DNA of 64,000 nt from positions 1,364,001 through 1,428,000 of the forward strand of contig NZ_JAXOJT010000001.1 of assembly GCF_036663835.1 (NCBI RefSeq), in the 5' to 3' direction. The notes beneath the pieces were generated by a model. That model did not search any database. It saw nothing but the letters and a program-made list of their open reading frames with translations, and was not told the origin of the DNA. The DNA is from Sphingomonas sp. LT1P40 (lineage in GTDB: Bacteria; Pseudomonadota; Alphaproteobacteria; Sphingomonadales; Sphingomonadaceae). The first letter of the stretch is position 1. Every line of letters begins with the position of its first letter. The position numbers and the translations under genes were made by a program. Shown piece after piece: positions 27,851 through 41,219 of this stretch.

Positions 27851-28245
27851 CAGAACACCTCCGCAAGGACTTCGCCGCCGACATTCTGGTCGCGCGCTTC
27901 GGCGTCGGACAGAACACCGCGAGGCGTCGAGACGATCGTGATGCCAAGGCCGTTGCGCACCTTCGGCAGCTCTTTCGAGCCCGAATAGACGCGGCGACCG
28001 GGCTTCGAGACCCGCGCGATCGACTTGATCGCGGGCTGGCCCTCGAAATATTTCAGCTCGATGCGGATGCCGGCCGCTGGCCCCATCTGCTCGTCGCTGT
28101 AACCACGGATATAGCCTTCGCGCTGCAACACGTCGAGCACGCGGGCGCGCAGCTTCGACGCGGGCGTCAGGACGGAGTCCTTTCGCGCACGCTGGCCGTT
28201 ACGGATGCGGGTGAGCATATCACCCAGAGGATCGGTCAATGCCAT
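27850..28245 (-). CDS. rpsH: 30S ribosomal protein S8
   Basis: A 131-residue S8: [20 protein letters not shown], then [19 protein letters not shown] and the signature [20 protein letters not shown]. In E. coli S8 represses the spc operon; no S8 target hairpin was identified here. Confidence 0.97.
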   Translation of the reverse strand: MALTDPLGDMLTRIRNGQRARKDSVLTPASKLRARVLDVLQREGYIRGYSDEQMGPAAGIRIELKYFEGQPAIKSIARVSKPGRRVYSGSKELPKVRNGLGITIVSTPRGVLSDAEARDQNVGGEVLAEVF

Positions 28246-28255
28246 CTTCTAACCC

Positions 28256-28561
28256 TTACCAGCTCGACTTCGTGACGCCCGGGATCATGCCCTTATTGGC
28301 AAGATCACGCAGAATCACGCGTGCCAGACGGAACTTGCGGTAATAACCACGCGGACGACCGGTCATTTCGCACCGGTTGCGCACGCGGGTCGGATTCCCG
28401 TTGCGGGGAATCTCCGCCATCTTGAGGCGAGCGATCAGGCGCTCGGTCTCGTCGAGCGACTGGTCTTTCGCCATCGCCTTGAGCTTCGCATATTTGCCGG
28501 CATACTTCTTCACCAGCAGCTTGCGACGCTCATTCTTGTTCACGGAACTCAGTTTCGCCAT
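28256..28561 (-). CDS. rpsN: 30S ribosomal protein S14
   Basis: A 101-residue S14 of the long zinc-free type: [17 protein letters not shown], then [19 protein letters not shown]. Only one Cys remains in the region that holds the zinc ribbon in short S14. Confidence 0.97.
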   Translation of the reverse strand: MAKLSSVNKNERRKLLVKKYAGKYAKLKAMAKDQSLDETERLIARLKMAEIPRNGNPTRVRNRCEMTGRPRGYYRKFRLARVILRDLANKGMIPGVTKSSW

Positions 28562-28580
28562 GACTTAAGTTCTCTTTCCC

Positions 28581-29165
28581 TTACGCTGCCTGCTTCGCTT
28601 CGCCGTCCGCCTCGATGGGGAACGGGAAACCGAAGAGACGAAGAAGCTCACGAGCCTCGTCGTCGGACTTGGCGGTGGTGGTCACGATCACGTCCATGCC
28701 GCGCACCTTGTCGATGCGGTCATAGCTGATCTCGGGGAACACGAGCTGTTCCTTCAGGCCGCAGGCATAATTGCCACGGCCGTCGAACGACTTCGGGTTC
28801 AGCCCACGAAAATCCCGAACGCGCGGCAGCGCGATCGTGACGAAGCGGTCGAGAAACTCGTACATCCGCTCGCGGCGCAGCGTGACCTTGCAGCCAATCG
28901 CCATGCCTTCGCGCAGCTTGAACTGAGCGATCGACTTCTTCGCCTTGGTCACGACAGGCTTCTGGCCGGCGATCAGCTCCATTTCGGAAGCTGCTTGGTC
29001 GACCTTCTTCTTGTCCTGCGTCGCTTCGCCCACGCCCATGTTGAGCACGATCTTCGAGATCGAAGGGACTTCCATGACGTTCTTGTAACCGAACTTCTCG
29101 GTCATCGCCTTGACGATCGTCTCGTCATAAAGCTTCCGCATGCGCGGTGTGTAGGAATCAGCCAT
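28581..29165 (-). CDS. rplE: 50S ribosomal protein L5
   Basis: A 194-residue 5S rRNA-binding L5: [33 protein letters not shown] and [20 protein letters not shown]. The start at 29165 (MADSYTP) overlaps the rplX 3' end by 8 bp; the longer frame upstream belongs to rplX in another phase. Confidence 0.97.
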   Translation of the reverse strand: MADSYTPRMRKLYDETIVKAMTEKFGYKNVMEVPSISKIVLNMGVGEATQDKKKVDQAASEMELIAGQKPVVTKAKKSIAQFKLREGMAIGCKVTLRRERMYEFLDRFVTIALPRVRDFRGLNPKSFDGRGNYACGLKEQLVFPEISYDRIDKVRGMDVIVTTTAKSDDEARELLRLFGFPFPIEADGEAKQAA

Positions 29166-29475
29166 TGATGACCTCCCCGGTCTTGACGGCCACGCGAACC
29201 TTCTTGCCGTCGCGCTCTTCAAAGCGAACGCGCGTCGCCTTGCCGTCCGCGGTCACATGCGCGACCTTGGATGCATGCATCGGCGCTTCGGCGCGCTTCA
29301 GGCCACCCTGCGGGTCGCCCTGAGTTGGCTTGGTGTGGCGCACGGCCACGTTGACGCCCGAAACGACGACCTTGCCGTCCTTGGGCATCGACTTGACGAC
29401 TTCACCGGTCTTGCCCTTGTCCTTGCCGGACAGAACGATAACCTGGTCGCCCTTCTTGATCCTTGCAGCAGCCAT
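29158..29475 (-). CDS. rplX: 50S ribosomal protein L24
   Basis: A 105-residue assembly initiator: [20 protein letters not shown] (KOW motif) and [14 protein letters not shown]. One-base overlap with the rplN stop. Confidence 0.97.
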   Translation of the reverse strand: MAAARIKKGDQVIVLSGKDKGKTGEVVKSMPKDGKVVVSGVNVAVRHTKPTQGDPQGGLKRAEAPMHASKVAHVTADGKATRVRFEERDGKKVRVAVKTGEVING

Positions 29476-29843
29476 TACAGCACCTCTGGCGCGAGCGAGA
29501 TGATCTTCATGAACCCCTTCGAGCGCAGTTCGCGCACGACCGGGCCAAAGATACGCGTGCCGATCGGCTCTTCGTTCTTGTTGACCAGCACGGCGGCATT
29601 GCCGTCGAAGCGGATCACCGTGCCATCGGCGCGGCGGACGTCCTTGGCGGTGCGAACGATGACCGCGCGATGCACGTCACCCTTCTTCACCTTGCCGCGG
29701 GGTGCTGCTTCCTTGATGCTGACGACGATGACGTCGCCCACACCGGCCACGCGACGCTTAGAGCCGCCCAGCACCTTGATGCACTGCACCCGCTTCGCGC
29801 CGCTGTTGTCAGCGACGTCGAGATTGGACTGCATCTGGATCAT
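29475..29843 (-). CDS. rplN: 50S ribosomal protein L14
   Basis: A 122-residue L14: [37 protein letters not shown] and [18 protein letters not shown]. An 87-bp gap with a small G/C hairpin separates it from rpsQ. Confidence 0.97.
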   Translation of the reverse strand: MIQMQSNLDVADNSGAKRVQCIKVLGGSKRRVAGVGDVIVVSIKEAAPRGKVKKGDVHRAVIVRTAKDVRRADGTVIRFDGNAAVLVNKNEEPIGTRIFGPVVRELRSKGFMKIISLAPEVL

Positions 29844-29930
29844 AGATCCGGTTCCTTCTCTCTTGGCCTTCCGGGACCAGCCCGGGGGTTCCAGTTAAAA
29901 GTCTCAAGCCCGTTCGGGCCAAAGCTCAAA

Positions 29931-30200
29931 TTAGGCGTTGTCGGCCCGCTCAGGCGTCGCGTGGGTATCGACCCGCTCGATCACCTTCCAGGTCTTCAGC
30001 TTGGAGATTGGCGCGGTCTCTTCGATCCGCACGGTTTCACCCGCCTTATACTCGTTGCCCTCGTCATGGGCATGATACTTCTTCGAGCGACGCATGATCT
30101 TGCCATAGAGCGGGTGCTTGACCTTGCGCTCCACGTTCACGACCACCGTCTTGTTGCCCTTGTCGGACACGATCTGCCCGGTCAGCACGCGCTTCGGCAT
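29931..30200 (-). CDS. rpsQ: 30S ribosomal protein S17
   Basis: An 89-residue S17: [39 protein letters not shown] and [17 protein letters not shown]. Confidence 0.97.
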   Translation of the reverse strand: MPKRVLTGQIVSDKGNKTVVVNVERKVKHPLYGKIMRRSKKYHAHDEGNEYKAGETVRIEETAPISKLKTWKVIERVDTHATPERADNA

Positions 30201-30211
30201 GTCTTGTCCTC

Positions 30212-30415
30212 TTACTTCGCAGCCGAGCGCGAACGCTCGTTCTGCAGCGTCTTGATCTTGGCGATGTCACGACGCACTTCGCGCACGCGGCTCGGCTTCT
30301 CCAGCTGGCTGGTCGCCGCCTGGAAACGCAGGTTGAACGCCTCGCGCTTCAGATTGCCCAGCTCTTCGCCCAGCTGATCGTCGCTCTTGGCGCGCAGATC
30401 GGTTGCTTTAGTCAT
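30212..30415 (-). CDS. rpmC: 50S ribosomal protein L29
   Basis: A 67-residue helical hairpin protein at the exit tunnel: [39 protein letters not shown] and [14 protein letters not shown]. The start is ATG 30413-30415; the longer upstream frame is an out-of-phase shadow of rplP. Confidence 0.96.
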   Translation of the reverse strand: MTKATDLRAKSDDQLGEELGNLKREAFNLRFQAATSQLEKPSRVREVRRDIAKIKTLQNERSRSAAK

Positions 30416-30420
30416 GTCTC

Positions 30421-30852
30421 TCAACCCTCCAGGTGCGACGTGTCGCCGAGGCGGGCCACGACCTTGGTCTTGATCGGCAGCTTCATCGCCGCACGCTCGA
30501 ACGCTTCCGCCGCGAGCGGGCCGGGAACGCCGTCCAGCTCGAACAGGATGCGGCCGGGCTTTACGCGCGCCGCCCAATATTCCAGGGCACCCTTGCCCGA
30601 ACCCATGCGGACTTCCGCAGGCTTCGACGACACCGGCACATCCGGGAAGATGCGGATCCACAAACGCCCCTGGCGCTTGATGTGACGCGTGATCGCGCGG
30701 CGAGCCGCCTCGATCTGGCGCGCGGTGATCCGCTCCGGCTCCATCGCCTTCAGGCCATACGAGCCGAAGTTCAGCGTCGCGCCGCCCTTGGCCTCGCCCT
30801 TGATCCGCCCCTTAAAGGCTTTGCGGAACTTGGTCTTTTTCGGTTGCAGCAT
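30421..30852 (-). CDS. rplP: 50S ribosomal protein L16
   Basis: A 143-residue L16: [40 protein letters not shown] and the [19 protein letters not shown] signature. Confidence 0.97.
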   Translation of the reverse strand: MLQPKKTKFRKAFKGRIKGEAKGGATLNFGSYGLKAMEPERITARQIEAARRAITRHIKRQGRLWIRIFPDVPVSSKPAEVRMGSGKGALEYWAARVKPGRILFELDGVPGPLAAEAFERAAMKLPIKTKVVARLGDTSHLEG

Positions 30853-30862
30853 TGCCTAACCC

Positions 30863-31570
30863 TTAGCGACGGTCATCGCGCGCCGGGCGAACGCCCGAGG
30901 TCTGCGATTCCATGTTCAGTCGATCGGTCGCCATCGGATCATGGCCGAGAATCTCGCCCTTGAAGATCCAGACCTTCACGCCGCACACGCCGTAAGCGGT
31001 GTGGGCTTCGGCCGTGGCGTGATCGATGTTCGCGCGCAGCGTGTGCAGCGGAACGCGACCTTCACGATACCATTCCGACCGTGCGATTTCAGCACCACCC
31101 AGACGGCCGCCGCAGTTGATGCGGATGCCTTCCGCGCCCAGACGCATCGCCGACTGAACGGCACGCTTCATAGCACGGCGGAACGCGATGCGGCGCTCCA
31201 GCTGGTCGGCAATGCCCTGTGCGACGAGCTTGGCGTCGACTTCGGGCTTGCGGATTTCGACGATGTTCAGCGACACGTCGGACGACGTCATCGACGCCAG
31301 CTTCTTGCGAAGCTTCTCGATGTCCGTGCCCTTCTTGCCGATGATGACGCCGGGACGCGCAGCGAAGATCGACACGCGGCACAATTTGGCCGGACGCTCG
31401 ATCACCACCTTGGAGATCGCGGCCTGCGGCAGCGTCTTCATGATGTACTGGCGCATCTTGAGATCTTCCAGCAGCAGGCGACCGTAATCGGCGCCCTCGG
31501 CATACCAGCGGCTGTCCCAGGTGCGGTTGATCTGCAGACGCAGACCGATGGGGTTGCTCTTGTGACCCAT
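30863..31570 (-). CDS. rpsC: 30S ribosomal protein S3
   Basis: A 235-residue S3 with the KH domain ([20 protein letters not shown]) and the C-terminal [16 protein letters not shown] signature. One-base overlap with rplV. Confidence 0.97.
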   Translation of the reverse strand: MGHKSNPIGLRLQINRTWDSRWYAEGADYGRLLLEDLKMRQYIMKTLPQAAISKVVIERPAKLCRVSIFAARPGVIIGKKGTDIEKLRKKLASMTSSDVSLNIVEIRKPEVDAKLVAQGIADQLERRIAFRRAMKRAVQSAMRLGAEGIRINCGGRLGGAEIARSEWYREGRVPLHTLRANIDHATAEAHTAYGVCGVKVWIFKGEILGHDPMATDRLNMESQTSGVRPARDDRR

Positions 31571-31950
31571 TATGCTTCTTCCTGCACTTCACGCACCACG
31601 ATGCGCAGACGGCTGAACGGCTTGAGGATGCGTGTCGACTTGCCGCGACCACGGGTGTGGAAGCGCTTCATCGTGATCGACTTGCCAACCGAAGCCTCGG
31701 CAACGACCAGTGCGTCGACGTCGAGATTATGGTTGTTCTCGGCATTGGCGATGGCCGAGGCCAGCACCTTGCGCGCGTCGACTGCCATCGCCTTCGTCGA
31801 AAAGGACAGGATGTTCAGCGCGTCGCCGGCACTCTTGTTGCGGATCAGCGCCGCGACCAGGTTCAGCTTCTGCGCCGAACCCCGGATCTGCGTGCCGACC
31901 GACAGCGCCTCGTTATCGCCGACGCGACGGGGGGCTTTTGGCTTGGACAT
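31570..31950 (-). CDS. rplV: 50S ribosomal protein L22
   Basis: A 126-residue L22: [20 protein letters not shown], then [20 protein letters not shown], the extended loop that lines the exit tunnel. It sits directly after rpsS. Confidence 0.97.
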   Translation of the reverse strand: MSKPKAPRRVGDNEALSVGTQIRGSAQKLNLVAALIRNKSAGDALNILSFSTKAMAVDARKVLASAIANAENNHNLDVDALVVAEASVGKSITMKRFHTRGRGKSTRILKPFSRLRIVVREVQEEA

Positions 31951-32225
31951 TAGCGCTTACCCTTCTTGTCGGCAGCGTGACCGGGGAAGAAGCGGGTCGG
32001 AGCGAACTCGCCCAGCTTCATGCCAACCATGTCTTCGTTGACCGACACCGGCACGAACTTGCGGCCGTTATAGACGTTGAACGTAAGGCCAACGAAGTCG
32101 GGCAGGATCGTCGAGCGACGCGACCAGGTCTTGATCGGCGAGCGCGAGCTGGCTTCCTGTGCGGTCTGGGCCTTCTTGAGAAGGTGAAGGTCCACGAACG
32201 GACCCTTCCATACTGAGCGAGCCAT
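31950..32225 (-). CDS. rpsS: 30S ribosomal protein S19
   Basis: A 91-residue S19: [40 protein letters not shown] and the [18 protein letters not shown] tail. Confidence 0.97.
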   Translation of the reverse strand: MARSVWKGPFVDLHLLKKAQTAQEASSRSPIKTWSRRSTILPDFVGLTFNVYNGRKFVPVSVNEDMVGMKLGEFAPTRFFPGHAADKKGKR

Positions 32226-32228
32226 CGA

Positions 32229-33080
32229 TTAGCCCTTCTTCTTGGCGTGACGGCTACGGATAATGAACTTGTCCGTTGCCTTGTTATGACGAGTGCGCGC
32301 ACCCTTGGTCGGCTTGCCCCACGGAGTGACCGGATGACGGCCGCCCGAGGTCCGGCCTTCACCACCGCCATGCGGATGGTCGACCGGGTTCTTGGCAACG
32401 CCGCGCGTGAGAGGACGAATGCCCTTCCAGCGGTTGCGGCCAGCCTTGGCGAGGTTGGTGTTGCCATTGTCGGGGTTCGACACGGCACCAACGGTGCCCA
32501 TGCAGTCCGACCGGATGTAGCGCTGCTCGCCCGAGTTCAGGCGAACGATCACCATGCCGCGATCACGACCGACGACCTGCACATACGTGCCTGCGGACCG
32601 TGCGATCTGGCCACCCTTGCCCGGCTTCATCTCGATGTTGTGGACGATCGTGCCGACCGGCATCGAACCCAGCTCCATCGCATTGCCCGGCTTCACGTCG
32701 GTCTTCTTCGCGGCCAGCACCTTGTCGCCAACGGCGAGGCGCTGTGGCGCGATGATGTACGCGACATTCGCCTTGCCCTCTGGCGTATCGCCATAGTTGA
32801 TGAGCGCGATGAAGGCGGTGCGGTTGGGATCATATTCGATCCGCTCCACGGTGCCTTCGACGTCCCACAGCCGACGCTTGAAGTCGATGATGCGATAACG
32901 CTGCTTGTGACCGCCGGCGATGCCGCGGCTGGTCACATGGCCCTTGTTGTTCCGGCCACCGGTCTTGCGCTTGCCTTCGGTCAGCGCCTTGACGGGGCCG
33001 CCCTTGTGCAGCGCCGAACGGTCTACCAGGACGAGGCCACGCCGGGCTGGCGAAGTCGGATTATAATGCTTCAGAGCCAT
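32229..33080 (-). CDS. rplB: 50S ribosomal protein L2
   Basis: A 283-residue peptidyl-transferase-centre protein: [40 protein letters not shown] and the functional His region [20 protein letters not shown]. Confidence 0.98.
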   Translation of the reverse strand: MALKHYNPTSPARRGLVLVDRSALHKGGPVKALTEGKRKTGGRNNKGHVTSRGIAGGHKQRYRIIDFKRRLWDVEGTVERIEYDPNRTAFIALINYGDTPEGKANVAYIIAPQRLAVGDKVLAAKKTDVKPGNAMELGSMPVGTIVHNIEMKPGKGGQIARSAGTYVQVVGRDRGMVIVRLNSGEQRYIRSDCMGTVGAVSNPDNGNTNLAKAGRNRWKGIRPLTRGVAKNPVDHPHGGGEGRTSGGRHPVTPWGKPTKGARTRHNKATDKFIIRSRHAKKKG

Positions 33081-33081
33081 G

Positions 33082-33399
33082 TCAGTTGACCCCCTGCGTT
33101 ACGTCGATCGAGTCGCCGTCCTTCAGCGTCACGATCGCCTTTTTGATGTCCGAACGCTTGTAGGGCTTGCCCTTCCAGCGCTTCGTCTTGCCCTTCTGGA
33201 CGATCGTGTTCACCGCGGTGACCTTCACGTCGAAAATCGCCTCGATCGCCGCCTTGATTTCAGGCTTCGTCGACGTGTTTGCGACCTTGAAAACCACGGC
33301 ATTCGCTTCCGAAACCAGGGTCGACTTTTCGGTGATGTGCGGCGCGACAATCACGTCGTAATGACGGTTGTCGATCGCGCCTGCCTGCTTCTTAGCCAT
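33082..33399 (-). CDS. rplW: 50S ribosomal protein L23
   Basis: A 105-residue exit-tunnel protein: [20 protein letters not shown] and [20 protein letters not shown]. It overlaps the rplD 3' end by 8 bp. Confidence 0.97.
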   Translation of the reverse strand: MAKKQAGAIDNRHYDVIVAPHITEKSTLVSEANAVVFKVANTSTKPEIKAAIEAIFDVKVTAVNTIVQKGKTKRWKGKPYKRSDIKKAIVTLKDGDSIDVTQGVN

Positions 33400-34006
33400 T
33401 GAAGCGCGCCTCCAGCTTTTCGACGGCAGCGCGGGTCAGGACCAGCGTGTCGTGCTTCAGGATGTCATAGACGTTGGCACCGACCGCCGGGAGGACGTTG
33501 ACGCCCACCAGATTGCGAGCCGCCAGGAAACCGTTGCCGGCCTCACCATCGATCACCAGCGTCTTCTTGCCGACGTTCAGGCCAGCGAACTGACCCTTCA
33601 ACGACTTGGTCTTTTCACTCTCGAACCCGTCGAGAACGATCAGCGTGCCGGCCTTGGCATGGCTCGAAAGCGCCATCTTCAGGCCGAGTGCGCGAATCTT
33701 CTTGTTCAGCGACATGTTGAAGTCGCGGAGACGGGCACCGTGAGCCTTACCACCACCGATGAAGATCGGCGCGGCGCGATCGCCGTGACGAGCCGTACCG
33801 CCGCCCTTCTGGCGACCGAACTTCTTGCCGGTGCGCGACACTTCCGAACGCTCACGCGTCGGACGTGCGGTACCGCGGCGGTTCCACAACTGCCAGGTAA
33901 CGACGCGATGCAGGATGTCCGCACGCGGTTCGACACCAAACACGTCGTCGTTGAGCTCGATGTCGCCCGATGCCTTGGCGTCCAGGGTTTGAACCTTGAG
34001 CTTCAT
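33392..34006 (-). CDS. rplD: 50S ribosomal protein L4
   Basis: A 204-residue L4: [20 protein letters not shown], then the tunnel loop region [21 protein letters not shown]4 autoregulates the S10 operon in E. coli; no leader of that type was identified here. Confidence 0.97.
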   Translation of the reverse strand: MKLKVQTLDAKASGDIELNDDVFGVEPRADILHRVVTWQLWNRRGTARPTRERSEVSRTGKKFGRQKGGGTARHGDRAAPIFIGGGKAHGARLRDFNMSLNKKIRALGLKMALSSHAKAGTLIVLDGFESEKTKSLKGQFAGLNVGKKTLVIDGEAGNGFLAARNLVGVNVLPAVGANVYDILKHDTLVLTRAAVEKLEARFNG

Positions 34007-34008
34007 GT

Positions 34009-34872
34009 TCAGCCCTCCTTGCCAGGCGCGGCATCGCCGTCGGTGGCACCGCTGATCTCGCCATCGCTCTGGCCGGCGCCATGGGCGTCAGCTTCCGCAA
34101 CACCGGCTGCAACTTCTTCTGCGCTCGGCAATGCTTCGATCTCGTGGACCGCACCTTCTTCGACCGCTGCGATGTGATGCTCTTCGCCCTTGTGCTCCGG
34201 ATCGCGGATGCCTGCGGGGAACGGAGCGGTTTCAGGACGATCGATCTTCACCGAGTCCTTGACGAACAGCCAGCCACCCTTCGAGCCAGGGACCGAACCC
34301 TTGACGAAGATCAGGCCGCGCTCGACGTCGGTACCAACGATCTCGAGATTCTGCTGGGTGCGATACTTGTCGCCCATGTGACCGGCCATCTTCTTGTTCT
34401 TGAAGACCTTGCCCGGATCCTGACGCTGACCGGTCGAACCGAGTGCACGGTGGCTGATCGAGACGCCGTGCGTCGCGCGCATACCACCGAAGCCCCAGCG
34501 CTTCATGCCGCCCTGAAAGCCCTTACCCTGGGTCTTACCCTGGATATCGACATACTGGCCCGCGACATAATGGGCGGCCGAAATCTCGGCACCCACGTCA
34601 AGCAGTCCGTCCTGGTCGACGCGGAATTCCGCGAGGATTGCCTTGGGCTCCACTTCGGCCTTGCCGAACTGGCCGCGCTGCGGCTTGGCAACATTCTTTG
34701 CCTTGGCGCTGCCTGCGCCAAGCTGGACGGCGGTATAGCCGTCACGATCTGTTTCGCGAATGGAGACCACCTGCAGGCCTTCGAGGCTCAGGACGGTAAC
34801 CGGCACGTGGCGGCCGTCGTCCTGGAACAGGCGGGTCATCCCCATTTTCTTCGCGATCACGCCAGTGCGCAT
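34009..34872 (-). CDS. rplC: 50S ribosomal protein L3 with acidic C-terminal tail
   Basis: A 287-residue L3: [24 protein letters not shown]-loop equivalent [19 protein letters not shown] and [20 protein letters not shown]. The C-terminus carries about 60 extra residues rich in Ala, Glu, Asp and Gly beyond E. coli L3 (209 residues). GGAGCAACGGATC precedes the ATG at 34872. Confidence 0.97.
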   Translation of the reverse strand: MRTGVIAKKMGMTRLFQDDGRHVPVTVLSLEGLQVVSIRETDRDGYTAVQLGAGSAKAKNVAKPQRGQFGKAEVEPKAILAEFRVDQDGLLDVGAEISAAHYVAGQYVDIQGKTQGKGFQGGMKRWGFGGMRATHGVSISHRALGSTGQRQDPGKVFKNKKMAGHMGDKYRTQQNLEIVGTDVERGLIFVKGSVPGSKGGWLFVKDSVKIDRPETAPFPAGIRDPEHKGEEHHIAAVEEGAVHEIEALPSAEEVAAGVAEADAHGAGQSDGEISGATDGDAAPGKEG

Positions 34873-35229
34873 GATCCGTTGCTCCTCAATACAGAGGCAC
34901 CCCGCGGACCATTCCGAAGGGTGCATGCTTCAGCCCATAATTCAGATGCGAGCCCCGTCCGGGCTGAGCTCCAGCCCGGAGGCTGGAAAGACGGGGGACG
35001 CAGACCCGGGCGAACCCGGCGGTATCCCTAGTGTTTTTGAGCCTAAGCCCTGGGTCGTGACATCGGATCGGGAGGATCCGGACGACCCGGCGCAGCTTCA
35101 GTGAAACCGCGCGAATCTCGTGTGGAAGCGGCGCATTACTGTACCCATCCACTGCTGTCCACCCCTATGCGCAGGTCGCGCCCGAAAGGATGGCGACCCC
35201 GGCTTTCGCCGGGGCTTCGGCAAATTGGC
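34873..35229. other. 357-bp non-coding gap between rpsJ and rplC
   Basis: No convincing frame is present. It contains several G/C hairpins: 35197-35214 (stem CCCCGGC with a GAAA loop on the minus strand, directly after rpsJ) and a paired region around 34949-34985 (CCGGGCTGAGCTCCAGCCCGG). There is no T-run, so these may be attenuator, processing or repeat structures rather than simple terminators. Confidence 0.6.
35197..35214 (-). terminator. GNRA-capped hairpin after rpsJ
   Basis: Perfect 7-bp stem (CCCCGGC / GCCGGGG) with a GAAA loop, starting 15 bases after the rpsJ stop. It lacks a U-tract, so it may stabilise or attenuate the S10 transcript rather than end it. Confidence 0.45.
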
Positions 35230-35538
35230 TCAAGCCAATTTGATCTCCACGTCAACGCCAGCGGCGAGGTCCAGCTTCATCAGCGCATCGACCGTCTGTG
35301 GGGTCGGCTGCACGATATCGAGCAGGCGCTTGTAAGTGCGGGTCTCGAACTGCTCGCGCGACTTCTTGTCGATGTGCGGGCCACGGTTGACCGTGAACTT
35401 GTCGATGTGGGTCGGCAGCGGGATCGGGCCACGGATCAGCGCGCCGGTGCGACGGGCGGTCTCGGCAATGTCGCCGGCAGCCTGGTCAAGCACGCGATGG
35501 TCGAACGCCTTCAGGCGAATGCGGATATTGTTGTCCAT
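35230..35538 (-). CDS. rpsJ: 30S ribosomal protein S10
   Basis: A 102-residue S10: [40 protein letters not shown] and [17 protein letters not shown]. It heads the S10 operon; rplC lies 357 bp further on, an unusually long gap. The S10 loop also serves NusB-dependent antitermination in E. coli. Confidence 0.97.
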   Translation of the reverse strand: MDNNIRIRLKAFDHRVLDQAAGDIAETARRTGALIRGPIPLPTHIDKFTVNRGPHIDKKSREQFETRTYKRLLDIVQPTPQTVDALMKLDLAAGVDVEIKLA

Positions 35539-35564
35539 GGTACCCTACCGATGCGAAAGAGCGG

Positions 35565-35580
35565 GCTCCGTAACCGGAGC
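35565..35580 (-). promoter_or_regulatory. hairpin in the rpsJ leader
   Basis: GCTCCG and CGGAGC pair around a 4-base loop within the proposed 5' untranslated leader of rpsJ. It is a possible regulatory stem; nothing more can be shown. Confidence 0.3.
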
Positions 35581-35610
35581 GCTTGCTGTTCTGTTTAAAC
35601 TGGAGGCGGG

Positions 35611-35639
35611 CCATTACAGGGGAGACCGGTGGAGATCAA
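35611..35639 (-). promoter_or_regulatory. possible S10-operon promoter
   Basis: On the minus strand TTGATC (35634-35639) and TAATGG (35611-35616) are 17 bp apart and lie about 75 bp before the rpsJ ATG. A promoter is expected here because an unrelated gene separates rpsJ from tuf. Confidence 0.4.
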
Positions 35640-35718
35640 GGGGGGTGTGAGGGATTTTCCGTTCCCGGACCATTTTGTCTCTGCGGCCTAGGGCTTACCA
35701 CCTGCCTGTCACTCTCCG

Positions 35719-36297
35719 CTACCGTCGATAGATTTCCAGATCAGAGGAAGTCGCCACGATCAACGACCGGCCTGTGGGTGAGAACCCATATGCAATCAAC
35801 GTGGATGGCAGCGGCCTTAGCTTCGTAAGTGCGGATTCCTCGCCCGGCCGTTGCCAGAGCATTGTTTGTCCGGGAGGACAGAGAAACAGCTCTTCCTCTG
35901 GCCACGAAAGCGGGTGCAGTTCGATGCCCCAACCGTCATAAGTCGTCCGAGTGAGAGCACCGCCGTCAGCACCCGCGATCGAAATCATCTGACCGCCTAG
36001 CGGACCGATACCCATTGCTTTCAGCGAGGGCACGTCCGCGTAGTATTCGGCATCATCTCTAGCAAGCCTGGCCCCAGATCTGCAGTCGAATACACCGCGC
36101 CCATCTGAAGAGAGCGCCAGAAGAATATCCGATTCTGGGGCAAAGCCCACGTGACATAATCCACCGACTGCTATTGCCGGAAGAGACGACCAAGGCGCTG
36201 TGGGCTCGGTTACCGCAAGCGCATCTAGATACAAGAATCTCTCCCGCAGATGGTCGGGAACAACGCCTTTACGGCGGGGATTCGTTCGCTTGAACAT
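35719..36297 (-). CDS. unrecognised protein interposed between tuf and rpsJ
   Basis: A 192-residue protein without signal peptide or membrane span, beginning MFKRTNPRRKGVVPDHLRER. Repeated short hydrophobic strands with turns (GFAPESDILLALSSDGRGVF, then YGFSPTGRSLIVATSSDLEI) look like two beta-propeller blades. AGGTGAGCA precedes the ATG. It lies downstream of the tuf terminator. No family recognised; the base composition is less GC-skewed than that of its neighbours. Confidence 0.75.
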   Translation of the reverse strand: MFKRTNPRRKGVVPDHLRERFLYLDALAVTEPTAPWSSLPAIAVGGLCHVGFAPESDILLALSSDGRGVFDCRSGARLARDDAEYYADVPSLKAMGIGPLGGQMISIAGADGGALTRTTYDGWGIELHPLSWPEEELFLCPPGQTMLWQRPGEESALTKLRPLPSTLIAYGFSPTGRSLIVATSSDLEIYRR

Positions 36298-36360
36298 TGC
36301 TCACCTATAGCGATCCTATTGTCATCATCCACCCGATCCACACCCGGCCCAACCACAACA

Positions 36361-36392
36361 AAAAACCCGGCCTCCCTCGCGGGAAGCCGGGT
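36361..36392 (-). terminator. intrinsic terminator after tuf
   Basis: Minus strand: AACCCGGC and GCCGGGTT arms with an inner TCCC/GGGA pairing, followed by a run of T (TTTTTTGTTG). It lies 29 bases after the tuf stop, a textbook rho-independent site. Confidence 0.85.
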
Positions 36393-36421
36393 TCCTGTCT
36401 CTCGGCCCTTGCGGGCGTCGA

Positions 36422-37615
<1,194 letters not shown>

Positions 37616-37725
37616 GATTTCCTACCTTCTGGATCAATTCCGCGCCGCTGAGGGGAATCGCGAACGCGGCCCTTTAGCGACTGATTTCAAACTATGCCAG
37701 CATCCTTTGTTTGAGAGCGGCTCCT

Positions 37726-37790
37726 GCCCGCTCCCCCACCCGGCCACCCACGCCAGTGTATTTTATGGGTGGCCGGGTGGGGGAGCGGGC
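37726..37790. repeat. palindromic repeat, copy 2, between fusA and tuf
   Basis: A perfect 25-bp inverted repeat (37726-37750 / 37766-37790) around a 15-base loop. The arms are identical to the inner arms of the palindrome at 3264-3345. It starts about 40 bases after the fusA stop. The adjoining GCGCATCC...CAAAC also matches copy 1, so the shared element is longer than the stem. It probably ends or trims the fusA transcript. Confidence 0.88.
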
Positions 37791-37831
37791 CGGTGCCGCG
37801 GATGCGCCGCAGAGCGCATCCCCCAAACAAA

Positions 37832-39928
<2,097 letters not shown>

Positions 39929-40052
39929 GGTCGTTAATCCTTAGCGATGTAGGGAGCCGGAACAGGCCCGGCTCCCCATCATATAGTGTCGATTGTTACC
40001 GGCAAAAGACCGGCAACCCGCCGTTACCAGCGGCGTCAGCGATTTATCGCTG

Positions 40053-40523
40053 TTACCAGCGATAGTGGCTGAACGCGCGGTTGGCTTCGGCCATGCGATG
40101 CGTGTCTTCGCGCTTCTTCACGGCGTTGCCGCGATTGTTCGCCGCATCCATCAACTCGCCCGACAGGCGTGCCGACATGGTGTTCTCGCTGCGATTGCGG
40201 GCCGACGTGATCAGCCAGCGGATCGCCAGTGCCTGCGCACGCTCGGGACGAACCTCGACCGGCACCTGGTACGTCGCACCGCCAACGCGGCGCGAACGAA
40301 CTTCGATGCCCGGCGCGATGTTGTTCAGCGCGTCATGGAACACGCCGATCGGCTCGCGCTTGGCGCGCTGCTCGACGGTTTCCAGTGCGGTATAGACAAT
40401 GCCCTCGGCGACGGACTTCTTGCCGTCCAGCATCACCGAGTTCATGAACTTGGTCAGAACCTGATCACCATAAACGGGATCGGGCAGAATTTCCCGCTTT
40501 TCGGGACGACGACGACGAGCCAT
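40053..40523 (-). CDS. rpsG: 30S ribosomal protein S7
   Basis: A 156-residue S7: [20 protein letters not shown], then [19 protein letters not shown] and the C-terminal [20 protein letters not shown]. It lies 56 bp after rpsL. Confidence 0.97.
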   Translation of the reverse strand: MARRRRPEKREILPDPVYGDQVLTKFMNSVMLDGKKSVAEGIVYTALETVEQRAKREPIGVFHDALNNIAPGIEVRSRRVGGATYQVPVEVRPERAQALAIRWLITSARNRSENTMSARLSGELMDAANNRGNAVKKREDTHRMAEANRAFSHYRW

Positions 40524-40579
40524 CTGAATTTCCTTCTAAACTTCAGCCGGTCCGGAACCTGTCCGGGGCTTACTTTGGC

Positions 40580-40951
40580 TTACTTCGGACGCTTGGCGCC
40601 GTACTTCGAACGGCTCTGCTTGCGATCCTTGACACCCTGGGTATCGAGGACGCCGCGCAGAACGTGATAGCGCACACCGGGAAGATCGCGCACACGGCCA
40701 CCACGGATCAGGACCACGGAGTGCTCCTGAAGGTTATGGCCTTCACCCGGAATATAGGTGATGACTTCGCGCTGGTTGGTGAGGCGAACCTTAGCAACCT
40801 TGCGCAATGCCGAGTTCGGCTTCTTTGGCGTCGTCGTATAGACGCGGGTGCAAACGCCGCGCTTTTGCGGGTTCGCTTCCATCGCAGGGACCTTGGACTT
40901 GGCCTTCTGCGGCTCGCGGCCCTTGCGGACCAGCTGGTTAATCGTCGGCAT
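40580..40951 (-). CDS. rpsL: 30S ribosomal protein S12 (Arg at position 88)
   Basis: A 123-residue decoding-centre protein: [39 protein letters not shown] and [17 protein letters not shown]. It aligns gap-free to E. coli S12. Lys43 is retained, but position 88 is Arg where E. coli has Lys, a change linked to streptomycin resistance in other bacteria. AAAGGTGAAGG precedes the ATG; a GTG four codons upstream is less likely. First gene of the str operon. Confidence 0.97.
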   Translation of the reverse strand: MPTINQLVRKGREPQKAKSKVPAMEANPQKRGVCTRVYTTTPKKPNSALRKVAKVRLTNQREVITYIPGEGHNLQEHSVVLIRGGRVRDLPGVRYHVLRGVLDTQGVKDRKQSRSKYGAKRPK

Positions 40952-41016
40952 GAAGCCCTTCACCTTTTTCTTTACCGGGTAGCCCGGCGGTTACTTTGCT
41001 GAAGCCCTTTTACGAG

Positions 41017-41045
41017 GGAATACGAAAAGGCCCCGGCGGTCTCAA
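41017..41045 (-). promoter_or_regulatory. possible str-operon promoter
   Basis: Minus strand TTGAGA (41040-41045) and TATTCC (41017-41022) are 17 bp apart, about 65 bp before the rpsL start. Position and spacing suit a sigma-70 promoter; the -10 match is moderate. Confidence 0.4.
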
Positions 41046-41219
41046 CGACCTCCCAGGCCACACGTCTTCAGCAACGTTCAGCTCTTGCCCCTCACGGAAT
41101 CGACCGTTCGGGACGCGGGCGCCTATACGCATGGGGCGTTGCCCGGTCAATGGGCGCCAGCTTGGTTCTCGCGACCCGTGCGCAAGAGAATCGAAACCCT
41201 CCTGCGCCATAGAAAGCGC

